Counted from the stretch's first letter, positions 25,889 to 36,221 are shown. The stretch: 64,000 bases of DNA from Pinibacter aurantiacus (GCF_019130065.1 NZ_JAHSPG010000004.1:1-64000), one strand, 5' to 3'. Notes: generated from the letters alone by a model not told the origin. Made by a program: numbers and translations.

Positions 25889-26695
25889 TTAATCTGCGCC
25901 GCCATCCACACTATCAAATGTTTCCCGCTCTTTAGGTTTGATGGTGTATTTAAGCGACACCATCGGGCCATAATACACATCGAACTGCGTGCCATTGGTA
26001 CGCAGTTGCATTTGCCCGATAATGCCAGCCAAAAAGTGAAGATTCGGAGTTATACCGGCGCTATAATACACCGACAATCGAAATATGTCAAAATGTTCTT
26101 CCGCGTAATCCTTGGAGGCAAACTTGAGCATCAGTTCCGTGTAGTAGGAAATGTTTGGCGCCTGGAACACGGGCTTTTGACTGCTCTGGTGGAGGAAGTG
26201 GTTTACTCCAAACCTGGCTCTGAGCCGCGGAACTGTTTGATGTACACCATTCCTGTCATCAAAAAATTTGGTTTCAAAACGTACCTGCTCGAATATTGAT
26301 CCTTTGGGCATATTCTGCGAATAAGTACCCATTACAATTAGGCGCTGCTCCAGCGTTTCATAGTTACCGGCTTCTTTGATCTCATATTTTTTATTGTGTG
26401 CATAGCCAAGCCAGAGCTTCATATTCTTAAAACCTGAGTACACAATCCACGGACGCACAACAAAGCGTTGCGCATACGCAAACGGATTCTTGTTGGTGTA
26501 AGCTCCCTGTGTGACCAGCTGAACGTCCGCCTGGCCACTCAAATGCCATTTCTCATAAAGCGGGAATGCAACATCCGTCTCTGCAATGGAGGCAGGAACA
26601 AAACCCATCGTATAAGGTGGAGGTGACTGTGCATGCATGGTACATGCCGCCGCCATGCTAAAAATTAACATCACCCCCCTTTTAATTACATTCAT
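25889..26695 (-). CDS. DUF2490-like outer-membrane protein
   Basis: This 268-residue protein has a signal peptide (MNVIKRGVMLIFSMAAACTMHA) and a barrel-like alternating pattern. The segments YEKWHLSGQADVQLVTQGAY, QRFVVRPWIVYSGFKNMKLWLG and FEQVRFETKFFDD resemble the DUF2490 family, outer-membrane proteins with wide charged strands. It lies 16 bases downstream of the gene starting at 27299, so the two are probably cotranscribed. Function is unknown. An extended C-terminus (DSVDGGAD) is unusual for a barrel end, so the final strand may lie a little earlier. Confidence 0.75.
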   Translation of the reverse strand: MNVIKRGVMLIFSMAAACTMHAQSPPPYTMGFVPASIAETDVAFPLYEKWHLSGQADVQLVTQGAYTNKNPFAYAQRFVVRPWIVYSGFKNMKLWLGYAHNKKYEIKEAGNYETLEQRLIVMGTYSQNMPKGSIFEQVRFETKFFDDRNGVHQTVPRLRARFGVNHFLHQSSQKPVFQAPNISYYTELMLKFASKDYAEEHFDIFRLSVYYSAGITPNLHFLAGIIGQMQLRTNGTQFDVYYGPMVSLKYTIKPKERETFDSVDGGAD

Positions 26696-26711
26696 ATTAC
26701 TTCATTATCAT

Positions 26712-27299
26712 TTAATCGGCTGCGGCACTTTTTTGCTGCCTGCCGAACGCTTTTGAAATGCCCAGCCCTATGGTCCAGGTATCATACGCCTTCCAGCGAA
26801 AGTCATACTGCAATACCCCAAACACCTCCCATCCATTTCTTATCTCTGCGCCATACTCTACGGCAACCCTGTTCAATACATAATTCTCTTCCTTTTCGAA
26901 CTCAGCACCCATGCCCAGCCCAAAACTCCAATGCTCAGTAGGCTTGTAAAGCCCCATGACCGCAGGTGCTATAGGGAATGACCTTTCCACCACTTCCTTT
27001 TCGCCTGATTCCAGGTTCTTTTCTACCTTGAAGGTTTCGGTGACAAAATCCGTATGGAGCCCTACAGCGAACTTGCGTGCAAACTGGAAATTATAATCCA
27101 GGCCCCAGTAAGGCAATCCAACTAATTTCTTGTTTCCATTTTCATCAACTCCGCTGAATGATTGCTCGTGACCAATATTGAGTCCAAGGCTGTGTTTTGG
27201 TTTAAACGGCTCTTCATCTTGGGCATATGCCTTTGCATTAAAAAATATTATTGCTATAGCCATTGCGACACCTACACACAATGGATTTATTTTTTCCAT
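26712..27299 (-). CDS. Outer-membrane beta-barrel family protein
   Basis: The ATG at 27299 gives 195 residues with a signal peptide (MEKINPLCVGVAMAIAIIFFNAKAYA). The mature part has alternating amphipathic strands such as HSLGLNIGHEQSFSG, YNFQFARKFAVGLHTDFV and WSFGLGMGAEFEKEENYV, consistent with a small eight-stranded porin-like barrel. A charged variable loop (TFKVEKNLESGEKEVVERS) sits in the middle. No family name is certain. It is the first gene of a three-gene minus-strand set with the DUF2490-like and DUF481 proteins, which suggests a shared envelope role, unproven. Confidence 0.72.
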   Translation of the reverse strand: MEKINPLCVGVAMAIAIIFFNAKAYAQDEEPFKPKHSLGLNIGHEQSFSGVDENGNKKLVGLPYWGLDYNFQFARKFAVGLHTDFVTETFKVEKNLESGEKEVVERSFPIAPAVMGLYKPTEHWSFGLGMGAEFEKEENYVLNRVAVEYGAEIRNGWEVFGVLQYDFRWKAYDTWTIGLGISKAFGRQQKSAAAD

Positions 27300-27730
27300 G
27301 TACCGTAGTTGCTTGTTGCGATACCAAAAGAACCAGTGCATTACTCCACAAATTTTGAGTTAAACAAAAATGTATTCGCGCCGAAAACTGCCTGCCAGTC
27401 TTGAAACCAAGAACACGCGACACCAGCCGTTTGTTTATCGACATTCAATTTTTCACAAAATTCTTTAGGAAGTACCGTAGGGTGGATTGTTTACATAGCC
27501 CTGGCTATCTTATCAAATTCATGAAGCTTTTTGCTTTTGGCAGGAAGAAAAACTAAAAATGAGGCGATTAAATTTCGGATATACTTTAGTGTTATCCAGG
27601 ATAAATTCAAAAGTCAAAATTCAAAAAATGCCCAACTCCCGGAATTAATTTTCTCTTGTCCGGCAATGAGGGGGGTAAGATTTTTTTGACTTTTGACTTT
27701 TGACTTTTGACTTTTGACTTTTGACTTTTG
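27300..27730. other. 431-base gap with TTTTGAC tandem repeat
   Basis: It contains a tandem heptamer array at 27684-27730 and a partial complement of it near 27606-27626. The rest shows no gene. Confidence 0.55.
27684..27730. repeat. TTTTGAC tandem heptamer array
   Basis: Six exact TTTTGAC units (27684-27725) and a partial seventh end directly against the stop codon of the next minus-strand gene. The inverted form (TCAAAAGTCAAAATTCAAAA) lies at about 27607-27626 and could pair with it. Confidence 0.85.
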
Positions 27731-29794
27731 TTAGTTCTGAAAAACCGGAGGTGCAGGCGAGTCGAAAGGCTTACTGTTTTGTATCTCACTGATCGGCTTA
27801 CCTGTTTTTTTAGCGATGCTTATTTGTACAGCGCGAATAGGTCCATGATAAATGTTTACTAATGTTCCTTCACAACCGCGATCAGGCATCATCTGGGCAT
27901 AAGTTTTCATGCAGTCCTTAAAAAGACCAATAACCTGTTCACCAATTGCATCAAACTCTGCATTGGATAAATTTTTATTCTGTAGTTCATTTTGTTTTAG
28001 AAATGCTTTTAAATACATCAGTGATGCATCTATTCTATTGTCTAAAAACTTAAGTGTATAATCCGCATATGCATTCTCCTTACCCGTTATACAATTTTTC
28101 AATGCTGCGGCTGCATTTTGATATAGTGCATATTGTTTTGCCAATCCGTTTGCGTCTTCGAACCTGATTCCATTTTTCCAGTATCCAAGCCATGCAAATG
28201 CCATGTTAGATTTCCTGAAATTATAAGCAGTCCCGATTGAATTCATGGCAACGGCAAATGAATCAGCTTGAATAATACCGATTCGCTTTGCATATGCTTT
28301 GTAGAATGTTGTGGGGTCGATGGGACCTTGGATAGTTGCAAGGGCGGCGTATCTCGCAGCAATTTTATTTTCAGAAGTTCGCCAGTGATTAAATGCCAGC
28401 GTATTGATCCTCGATGAAGGAAAATTATCCTTCTCGTATTTTAACAGGTTATAAATACCATCGATACCGTTTTGTTGGAAAAACATCATTCCGTCAAATT
28501 CTAACCATGAATAAAGTTGGGTAATGTTCCAGTCGGTTTTGTCTTTTAGCAAGTTGGTTGTATGCTTTGCCACGTTGTCGCTTCCATGTGAAGGAAGCAT
28601 GGCTATTTCATGCCCGTTTGCGAATTTCTTAGCTAAGTAATAAACAGGAACATTGTACTTACCATCGCAATAGATTCCGATCTTCAGTTCTTTGGTTTTG
28701 ATTCCTCTCGCTTTGATGGTATTAAATGTTTTAACGAAATGCCCCACCTGTGCATACAGATAACCAAGATCTGCTTGTTTTGCCTGAATGTATCGGGTAA
28801 CCATTGTATCCTTTAGAATTTCGTTTCCAAAGAAAGAAGTAAGGTATTGCTTCGTTTCTACATCGGTATTAGCCGGCCCCCATCCTCCTGCTTCTTCGGT
28901 CATTAATTCAAATGCATCCGCCAGAGGAAATTGTTTTTGTATTTGCTGGATGAGGTTTATGGTAGAGTCAACATCGAGCGATGTACTTCTTGGCTCAAAT
29001 GAAAACTGCACTTTAAGTCCAACGTGCTTAGCTTCCTTCATCACCTCCTGCAACCATTGAACAGCCATTTTGCTTTTGATGGAAACGCTATCGTAATAAG
29101 GCTCTATCTCCGGGATGCAAAAGACATTCTGGTTTTTGATGTGTTGATGAAAAAACGGATCATTGGGCACAGGATGTCTATGTCCGTAGAAAAAGTTACC
29201 TGCTAAGTATGTAGTGTCTTTTCCATTGAATTCATACCATTGACCAGGGTAACTGTGAAACGTAATAAAGTTAAATCTCATCCTCGCCAAATTGCGAATG
29301 TATTGTTTCGCATCATTAATGCTGTAGGATGAAATATCCATCGGGAAATTTATATGCTGCCTGATGCCTCTGTACTTTGCAACAGGAACAATTGTGTCGC
29401 ACCCGTTTTTAAGCATGTTCACTTTCAATTGATCTGGAACTTGATAACCGTTTAATTCAAATGTATAGCCTAGTCGCTCCAGCAATGTATAAGCCGCACA
29501 AAGCACATCACTATTGCTGCGCCCTGCTAACTCAACATTTAATTTAGCTTGTCTGCCTGTTGTTTTTATGCTGAAGGCAGACTCTGCCAAACCAGTTTTT
29601 TTTGACAGAACAATTACCCAATCTGCGTCTTTTTCATCAGGGGAATAGTGCCAATCATTTTTGTTATCCAAAAACAATTTCAATTCCTGTTTTGCATACG
29701 TTAATTCTCCAGCCGCACTTTTATCAACTATTGTAAACTTTTTTCCGAATACAATCAAAGGCAAACACATTAAAACACAAAGACAATATTTCAT
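27731..29794 (-). CDS. Predicted glycoside hydrolase, GH67/GH20-like N-domain and barrel
   Basis: This 687-residue secreted protein has a signal peptide (MKYCLCVLMCLPLIVFG). The N-terminal domain (about 20-120) has ADWVIVLSKKTG and SDVLCAAYTLLERLGYTF, typical of the non-catalytic domain preceding barrels in GH67 and GH20 enzymes. A TIM-barrel-like region (about 135-470) has LARMRFNFITFHSYPG, FCIPEIEPYYDS, FELMTEEAGGWGP and LKIGIYCDGKYN. The acidic pair in ELMTEEAG could be catalytic but this is not established. A helical C-terminus follows. It is the last gene of the SusC/SusD/GH92 locus. The exact family and substrate remain open. Confidence 0.75.
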   Translation of the reverse strand: MKYCLCVLMCLPLIVFGKKFTIVDKSAAGELTYAKQELKLFLDNKNDWHYSPDEKDADWVIVLSKKTGLAESAFSIKTTGRQAKLNVELAGRSNSDVLCAAYTLLERLGYTFELNGYQVPDQLKVNMLKNGCDTIVPVAKYRGIRQHINFPMDISSYSINDAKQYIRNLARMRFNFITFHSYPGQWYEFNGKDTTYLAGNFFYGHRHPVPNDPFFHQHIKNQNVFCIPEIEPYYDSVSIKSKMAVQWLQEVMKEAKHVGLKVQFSFEPRSTSLDVDSTINLIQQIQKQFPLADAFELMTEEAGGWGPANTDVETKQYLTSFFGNEILKDTMVTRYIQAKQADLGYLYAQVGHFVKTFNTIKARGIKTKELKIGIYCDGKYNVPVYYLAKKFANGHEIAMLPSHGSDNVAKHTTNLLKDKTDWNITQLYSWLEFDGMMFFQQNGIDGIYNLLKYEKDNFPSSRINTLAFNHWRTSENKIAARYAALATIQGPIDPTTFYKAYAKRIGIIQADSFAVAMNSIGTAYNFRKSNMAFAWLGYWKNGIRFEDANGLAKQYALYQNAAAALKNCITGKENAYADYTLKFLDNRIDASLMYLKAFLKQNELQNKNLSNAEFDAIGEQVIGLFKDCMKTYAQMMPDRGCEGTLVNIYHGPIRAVQISIAKKTGKPISEIQNSKPFDSPAPPVFQN

Positions 29795-29809
29795 AGTGAG
29801 GTTATTGAT

Positions 29810-31768
29810 TTATCTATTGCTATTTACTGGTTTTATATTCAAATAGGCCTTCTCTAAGCCTGCATTGTTCATGATCTTTACTGCAGCGGGAGGCCATTTG
29901 CCATTGGCAACAAGGGTGGCGTTTGTCATGCTGGTATTGATTCCCTTGTTTACGTTATCTAATGTGGTAGTATAATTGTTATTGATGCTGATATCATGAA
30001 TAGATTTTGTCCAGATATGCGCATACCTTGGCGTGTTGTTTATCACATTATCGCTTAGCTCAAGCCAACTGCTTCCTTCGTCGGCATACAAAGCACCAAA
30101 CTGGTTATTTACATTTTGAATATAGTTGTTTGTAATGTAGCCCTTGTTCGTAGCGGAGCCGTTGGTGGGCCCAAGTGTGTAGATCGCTCCACCATCTCTT
30201 AATACAGACATGATATCGTGAATATAGTTGTATTGAATATTCGTTCTTTGATGCACTGAAGTGGCGAACCTGTCCCATCCCCATCCAATATGAATACCCG
30301 AGTAAGGCACATTACTAATTTCATTGTGCACGATGTCCATATCCACGGGCAGCGTTGCGGCTATGGCTGTGGAGGAGAAATATTCAACGCCGATCTTATT
30401 GAAATAACTGTTGTACACATCGTTATTGCGAAGCCATACGAGGCTATCAGTATTCTGTGCATAGTTTTCTGTTCCGGCAGTAAACATTCCTGCGTAATCG
30501 CCCACTTGCAAGCCATTGCCGGAGATGTCAGTGAATACACATCCTGCAACTAAATTATCCTGTGAACCACTATACATATTGAGCCCGTTACCTCCCATAT
30601 GTTCAAAAACAACTCGCTCAAATTTGATGGCCCTTGCATACTTAAGATTGACAGCGGCACTGATAATGCTCTCTCCTTGGTCATCCCTCATTACGTTGTT
30701 TTGCGCATCAGGTAATCCGCGTTTTCCGCTTGCTCTCAGGTAAGTAGCGTGTGCGAAAGTGACGCCCTTGAATTGAATGTTGCCAACCTTATTAGCCGGA
30801 GCAGTTCCCTGTATCCTTACCAATTCTTCTAACACAGGCACCACAACAGATGCTGTTGTAATGTTTTCTCCAACTTTAGGTTTATAATAAATGAAGCCTG
30901 TTGTTCTATCGAGGTACCATTCACCTTCTTCATCCAGCAGCTCGTAAGCATTTTCAATAAACCATGGAAGCCCTTTGGCATTGTGGTTTCCGCCAACAGA
31001 GGTTCCCCCTTTATTGGTTACAAATCCCCAGCCGGGTTGCTTCATGTTGATGGTGGTAATGCTGTCATTGCTGGAAATAGTATTGACTCCTATTCGCGGC
31101 GCAGTCCATTCGTTTTTAAAGACAAATTCAATATCACCCTGGTTTTTCCAGTGCTGCATTGGAATGGAGGAGTTGGCAAATACATCGGCTTTCGCAGTGT
31201 AGCCAAATGCTTTAACGAAGGTTAATGAAGATGGAGTTACTGTACTCCTGGCACGGGTTGCGCGGATGCCATTTACAAACAATTGTCTTGTTTCAAGCTC
31301 CTTGCCTGCATATGCTTTGTAAATGTTTTTTGTTGTATCATATAGCGTCCATCCGGTGATTTCCGTGCCTCCGCTAATAACAGGCTTTTCATTTTTATAC
31401 GCTGCATAAATAATATTAAAGCCACGCGTGGCCGAGTCTGTTGTATCAAAAAGCAAAGTGGACTTCAACCAATAAGTGCCACCTCTCAAATAGACATGTA
31501 TGTCTCCTTTCATATTTGCATGCATGGTACGCACTACATCGCGGGCTTTTTCAATTGTTCTAAATGCCTTTCCTGCACTGGTTCCATCATGGGTGATATC
31601 ATTTCCTTTAACAGGATCTACATAATAATTAATCGGTTTTCCCGCCATTGCCCCCAGAGCTGTTATTACTACTAACAACACAACCAAACATAGCTTCAGC
31701 AAATGAAAGTAAGAGGCGTTATGGTTTGGCGATTTATTAGAGCTTCGATTAGTTCTTAGAATCATCAT
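29810..31768 (-). CDS. Right-handed beta-helix protein, GH141-like
   Basis: This 652-residue protein has an N-terminal signal anchor (about 20-42; LKLCLVVLLVVITALGAMA). It starts with the typical INYYVDPVKGNDITHDGTSAGKAF opening and RTIEKARDVVRT, then GDIHVYLRGGTYWL. The remainder forms a parallel beta-helix with many Asn/Gly turns, as in PHMNVEGGNGLNMYSGSQDN-type rungs and IHIGWGWDRFATSVHQRTNI. This architecture occurs in GH141 (alpha-L-fucosidase or xylanase on plant glycans) and in other pectin-related enzymes. No catalytic residue is assigned. It lies 16 bases upstream of the next gene in the operon, so it is cotranscribed with GH92 and SusC/SusD. Confidence 0.8.
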   Translation of the reverse strand: MMILRTNRSSNKSPNHNASYFHLLKLCLVVLLVVITALGAMAGKPINYYVDPVKGNDITHDGTSAGKAFRTIEKARDVVRTMHANMKGDIHVYLRGGTYWLKSTLLFDTTDSATRGFNIIYAAYKNEKPVISGGTEITGWTLYDTTKNIYKAYAGKELETRQLFVNGIRATRARSTVTPSSLTFVKAFGYTAKADVFANSSIPMQHWKNQGDIEFVFKNEWTAPRIGVNTISSNDSITTINMKQPGWGFVTNKGGTSVGGNHNAKGLPWFIENAYELLDEEGEWYLDRTTGFIYYKPKVGENITTASVVVPVLEELVRIQGTAPANKVGNIQFKGVTFAHATYLRASGKRGLPDAQNNVMRDDQGESIISAAVNLKYARAIKFERVVFEHMGGNGLNMYSGSQDNLVAGCVFTDISGNGLQVGDYAGMFTAGTENYAQNTDSLVWLRNNDVYNSYFNKIGVEYFSSTAIAATLPVDMDIVHNEISNVPYSGIHIGWGWDRFATSVHQRTNIQYNYIHDIMSVLRDGGAIYTLGPTNGSATNKGYITNNYIQNVNNQFGALYADEGSSWLELSDNVINNTPRYAHIWTKSIHDISINNNYTTTLDNVNKGINTSMTNATLVANGKWPPAAVKIMNNAGLEKAYLNIKPVNSNR

Positions 31769-31853
31769 TAGTTTGTTGTAATAAGTTTATTTCATTTGAA
31801 TAGAGCCACCAGTTAACGGATACAATTTGTTAACGTAAATAAATAGCCGAAAT

Positions 31854-34220
31854 TTATTTTTTTGTTATTGTCTGTTTAACGGAGCCCAGACTTGTGCCCC
31901 ATGCTTTGTTTGGCGTTGGCCCCAGATCAATCTTCATGGAACCGCCACGCGCAAATTCACTAAAAGGCAATTCAAAACTTTTCCACGATTTGCCATTCAG
32001 AGTTGCCGACTGAATGTAGGTGTTATCCTTTCCTGAAGGAGTTGACGTTTGGATTACAAATGTTTTTTTGCCTGGCAAATGAAAGATGATCTTGTCGAAT
32101 ATAGGTGAAGTAATTTCCAGTGTTGGGTTTACATCTGCAAGCCCTTGTACATCAAACAGACCAACGGACATCAGAGCGCTTAACGCACCCATTTGTCCCT
32201 GATCTTCATCGCCTCTATAACCTGCAAAACTCGTTGTATCGCCAAAAGTATTTTCTTTCACCTGGCGAACCCAGTACTGTGTGAGCCATGGCGCTCCGGC
32301 GTGGCTAAACAGGTGGGCCAAATGACAGCCGGGTTCATTGTCGTAATCAACACGTGCTGCATAATGCTCACCATGTTCGGCAGCGAAGCCAGAACTAACT
32401 GCGCTTTCAAAATCGGCACTCAATCTTTTTATAAAAACATCATTGCCTCCCATAGCTTTTATTAATCCTTTCACATCCTGGGGCACATAATAGCTGTAGA
32501 TGGATGCATTCGATTCAATGAAGCCTGGTGTAGCATGATTGACGCCTCTTTTTGTTCCAATAGCTTCGAATGGAGTAAGCCATTTACCCAAAGTATCCTT
32601 TGGTCTTGTATATCCCGTTGATGAGTCAAAAATATTTTTCCAATAACCTGCTCTTTGCAAAAACTCCGGTCGATATTTCTGTTTATTTAAAATAGATGCC
32701 ATGTTGGCTATGCACCAATCCTGGTAAGCATATTCAAGCGTCATGGAGGCACCTCCCCGATTGTATCCATCACCTCTGTCCCTGATTTCAATAGGCACAT
32801 AACCATACTTTAAATACCAATCAATACCACCACCCTTTGGAGATGGGCCTGCTTCATAACCTCCCCTGTCTCTTGTTCCTCCGGGAAATGCATTTTTATA
32901 AGCTCCTTTAAAAGCATCTTCTGTGTTAAATGTTGCACGATGTGTTTGAATCAAGGCGGCCATCAAAGGAACCGTTTGATCGCCCACCATCACCCAACAT
33001 TCCTGTCCTCCCCACGATGTTCGACCCATAATACCTGTATTGTAGTAGTAGTCAAGAAAAGTGGTGGCAACGTCATTTCCGGATTCAGGATATACCATTG
33101 ACCACAAAATGTTGAGGTTCCAATGACTTCCCCACAATCCATCTGCATCCAGGAAATGATATGTTGGTTTGCCGCTTGCTGTGAGTGGAATTTTTCTCAC
33201 CACAGGCTTTGGCCCTGTATTGTCAGTATACTCGCCATTCACATCTTCAGTTAGTCTGCGACCAATGGCAGTATGCATCAAATCTGTATAAAATTTCACC
33301 TGTTGTTTTCTCGTTCCTCCGCTTACTTCAATTCTTCCGAGGTAATCGTTCCATGCTGTTTTTGCTCTTGCCACTGCTGCCTCAAAATTCCAATCGGGCA
33401 TTTCCTTTTCAAGATTCATTCTTGCATTTTCGATGCTTACAAATGAAACACCGACTTGCATCGATATTTGTTCGCCTTCGTGAAGGTTATAGTAGCTTGC
33501 ATACAAGCCTGCTTTTTTATCGTCAGTAAAATCTGCGTTAACAAGCTCCTTTGTAGAATCGGTAGCAGACTTCCAGAAATTTATCTTATCAAATGGCTTG
33601 CTGAATCTTGCTACAAAATAAACCGTGCAATTTTTCTTTCTCCTGAAAGTGGGAGCATTTACTGAGTAACCCTCTATCTCGTTGCCACTTACTTTTTTTG
33701 CATATCCCTTCACCATATTTACAGGACCAAGGGCAGCGGTTAGATCCATAATGATGTGTGCTTCTTTAGCAGCAGGAAAAGTATAACGATGAAAACCCAC
33801 ACGCTGTGAGGCGGTTAGTTCTGCGGTGATGCCATAATCCGGCAACAATATTTTATGATATCCGGCTTTCGCTATCTCTGTTGTGTGGTCGAGTTTGGCG
33901 CGAGAAGCTTCTAACCCTTGCAATGCTTTACAGGCACCTGTTACAGGCATTACCGGAATACCGGCAGTTTGCGCGTTGTGAATGTGACTAAAGTTGAGAA
34001 TATAAGGATCGTTGTATCGATAGCCGGCACTCCACAAATCACCATGATGGGTATCCGGACTTAAAGCTATCATGCCATAAGGAAGCGATGCGGCTGCAAA
34101 AAAATCAAACCGTGGCTTTGTTGTAGCTACCAGCGGATTTGCGAGGTCGGCCGGTTGCTGACTGTATGCTTTTGCAAACATGAAAAAAGATAACACACAG
34201 AAAAAGTTTCGCATTTTCAT
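31854..34220 (-). CDS. GH92 family alpha-1,2-mannosidase-like enzyme
   Basis: This 788-residue secreted enzyme has a signal peptide (MKMRNFFCVLSFFMFAKAYS). GH92 marks run in order: ADLANPLVATTKP and ASLPYGMIALSPDTHHGDLW at the start, GYRYNDPYILNFSHIHNAQT, a middle beta domain, then the catalytic barrel with DADGLWGSHWNLNILWSMVY and the signature YRGDEDQGQMGALSALMSVG with a catalytic-region Glu. DNEPGCHLAHLFSHAGAPWL is another conserved block. GH92 enzymes remove alpha-mannose by inversion with calcium. It probably acts in the periplasm on imported mannose-containing oligosaccharides. It lies in the SusC/SusD operon. Confidence 0.93.
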   Translation of the reverse strand: MKMRNFFCVLSFFMFAKAYSQQPADLANPLVATTKPRFDFFAAASLPYGMIALSPDTHHGDLWSAGYRYNDPYILNFSHIHNAQTAGIPVMPVTGACKALQGLEASRAKLDHTTEIAKAGYHKILLPDYGITAELTASQRVGFHRYTFPAAKEAHIIMDLTAALGPVNMVKGYAKKVSGNEIEGYSVNAPTFRRKKNCTVYFVARFSKPFDKINFWKSATDSTKELVNADFTDDKKAGLYASYYNLHEGEQISMQVGVSFVSIENARMNLEKEMPDWNFEAAVARAKTAWNDYLGRIEVSGGTRKQQVKFYTDLMHTAIGRRLTEDVNGEYTDNTGPKPVVRKIPLTASGKPTYHFLDADGLWGSHWNLNILWSMVYPESGNDVATTFLDYYYNTGIMGRTSWGGQECWVMVGDQTVPLMAALIQTHRATFNTEDAFKGAYKNAFPGGTRDRGGYEAGPSPKGGGIDWYLKYGYVPIEIRDRGDGYNRGGASMTLEYAYQDWCIANMASILNKQKYRPEFLQRAGYWKNIFDSSTGYTRPKDTLGKWLTPFEAIGTKRGVNHATPGFIESNASIYSYYVPQDVKGLIKAMGGNDVFIKRLSADFESAVSSGFAAEHGEHYAARVDYDNEPGCHLAHLFSHAGAPWLTQYWVRQVKENTFGDTTSFAGYRGDEDQGQMGALSALMSVGLFDVQGLADVNPTLEITSPIFDKIIFHLPGKKTFVIQTSTPSGKDNTYIQSATLNGKSWKSFELPFSEFARGGSMKIDLGPTPNKAWGTSLGSVKQTITKK

Positions 34221-34264
34221 TGTTACTCAGTATTTATTTTTACAAACGATCCAAACGAAAAAAA

Positions 34265-36055
34265 TTATTTTGTTACTGAAGCCTTATCATCCATGCTTCC
34301 AGTATTGATCAACTTTCTATATTTATCCACCGAGGCACCCATACCTTTTTTTAAATGATACGCCGGCCCGATGTACACGAAGGCGTAAGGTTTGTACAAT
34401 GTTGCGCAGGCGGGGTTTTCATTCTTCAAACTCTCATACTGCTTCCAATAATGATCATAGTTTTCAATGGACGTTTTTATTTTACTCTTATTGTAAACGC
34501 CTGTTTTATCTCCCTCAAAGCCTAGCGCCATGATGTTCCAACCTTCTGCAATGATCTTATGTAACAAAAGTCCATACTGACTGGATACTCTTACATAAGC
34601 CTGATCTGCTTTGTTGCGCATAACTATTTTCCTGCTTAAGGATTCTATCTTCTGCCACATAGCCGCTGCTTCATATTTTTCGGCAACTGCCTTTTCCAAA
34701 ACGCCCTGATTGTAGTATTTGGAAAACGCACGATACAACATCCCTTCGGATGCGTACGATGGACTTTCCGGAAGGGAATCTACTCCAGCAAGAAACTCGT
34801 CTCTCATCCAGAATGTCCAATCTTTTTCGAATGGCAGCTCACTGCTGAAATGTCCTCTCAAAACTGCTTTTGCTGAAAGCAAACACAACTCTCTAAACTC
34901 CTTGCGTGAAGCTCCTGCGATTCCATTTTCATCCATAAAACGATTGAAAACTTCTTCTTCTGTTTGTGCAGTATTGGTGGCCCAATGAGCAATTACATAG
35001 GCATTGAGTTTGCACCAGAATTCGTTGCTGATATAAGGCCCAACCCAGCCTCCTCCACGGCTCCAGCTCCACACACCTTTAAAGTTGGGACTGTTCTTTA
35101 TATCATTGAGGGATTTATAACCTTTTTGTGGTGAATTGGTTTCATATTCCTCAAACCCATTGATCACACCGTTCATTACATAATTAGGATATGCACCTTT
35201 TCCTTCGTATTCGCGCTGGCATTGCACCTCAACAATTTGGCTATGGTTGCCGAGTGTTAAGGTGGGGTTGAAACCAACGGTTCTCAGGTAATCACCTTGT
35301 GTATGTTTTATGGAAAATATGAGTTGCGGATGAGGTGTTATACTGTTGACTACTTTCAGATAATAGTCTGGCGACTCGTGCATGCCGCCGAAGGACCATG
35401 TACGATAAAATATGGTTTTGTTTCTTTTTACACACACTTCATCGCGCAACAGATTAATTAGTTTGATATGGCTCTGCGGTCCATTGGTAATTGGATTATT
35501 GCCTGTATGATAAGGTATATTGTTTAAGTAGGTTTCTCCTGTGCGAATAACCAATCCATCCAGGTCGGGAAAAGTTTCAAACAATTCCTCCAACATTATT
35601 CTGTGTATCTCCAACGTGCGTGGACGCTCAAATGATATGCGGCCGAGGCTGTCGCAGATATCACTGCGATACAATTCCACGAGTTTTTTAGGTAGTACAA
35701 TGACGTCGGTAAAATAGTATGCTTTGATTCCTGCAGCGTGTGCTGCTTTAATATTTTTTCTTACGGTCTCTGCCGCGTTCATTACCCATTGCCACTCTTT
35801 TGAACCTTCCGGAAAGATGGCGGGGTTTAGTTTTTTAAAAGTAATAGCAGCATGTGCAAATACAAAATCGTTGAAAACCTGGCCCGTGTATCCTTGATCT
35901 TTTAGTGCTTTGGGATCGTTGAACACGGATTGGGTTAATGGCTCTCCGGGATTATTATGAACCATGTCCAAAATATAACGCCCGTCTTTATTTTGCGAGT
36001 AAGCATGTAATGAAAAAATAAAAAGACTGCAGAATAATAAAAGACGGGTGTTCAT
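34265..36055 (-). CDS. Predicted barrel-fold glycan enzyme, family unassigned
   Basis: This 596-residue secreted protein has a signal peptide (MNTRLLLFCSLFIFSLHAYS). The first 350 residues look like a TIM barrel: YILDMVHNNPGEPLTQSVFN, AAGIKAYYFTDVIVLPKKLV, LEELFETFPDLDGLVIRTGE with a conserved Glu, IFYRTWSFGGMHESPDYYLK and GVWSWSRGGGWVGPYIS. The rest is helical. The arrangement resembles GH67/GH115-like alpha-glucuronidase barrels but no decisive motif is seen. It lies between SusD and GH92, so it probably acts on the same glycan. Confidence 0.72.
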   Translation of the reverse strand: MNTRLLLFCSLFIFSLHAYSQNKDGRYILDMVHNNPGEPLTQSVFNDPKALKDQGYTGQVFNDFVFAHAAITFKKLNPAIFPEGSKEWQWVMNAAETVRKNIKAAHAAGIKAYYFTDVIVLPKKLVELYRSDICDSLGRISFERPRTLEIHRIMLEELFETFPDLDGLVIRTGETYLNNIPYHTGNNPITNGPQSHIKLINLLRDEVCVKRNKTIFYRTWSFGGMHESPDYYLKVVNSITPHPQLIFSIKHTQGDYLRTVGFNPTLTLGNHSQIVEVQCQREYEGKGAYPNYVMNGVINGFEEYETNSPQKGYKSLNDIKNSPNFKGVWSWSRGGGWVGPYISNEFWCKLNAYVIAHWATNTAQTEEEVFNRFMDENGIAGASRKEFRELCLLSAKAVLRGHFSSELPFEKDWTFWMRDEFLAGVDSLPESPSYASEGMLYRAFSKYYNQGVLEKAVAEKYEAAAMWQKIESLSRKIVMRNKADQAYVRVSSQYGLLLHKIIAEGWNIMALGFEGDKTGVYNKSKIKTSIENYDHYWKQYESLKNENPACATLYKPYAFVYIGPAYHLKKGMGASVDKYRKLINTGSMDDKASVTK

Positions 36056-36221
36056 ATGATTGTTATTTTCTCTCGTTAATAATTTACAACAGAACGAAAA
36101 TTTTTGAGTTGAGTAGCCAGAGAAGTTGAATTATCCGGTTGCTAATTAATGTGAAGAAAGGATATCCTATTTTTTTATGAAAATAGAATACCCTTTCCAC
36201 GTGATTAAAAACTAAAAAACG

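Noticed and set aside
27684-27730. TTTTGAC array as a CRISPR array
   Set aside because: Units are contiguous seven-mers without spacers.
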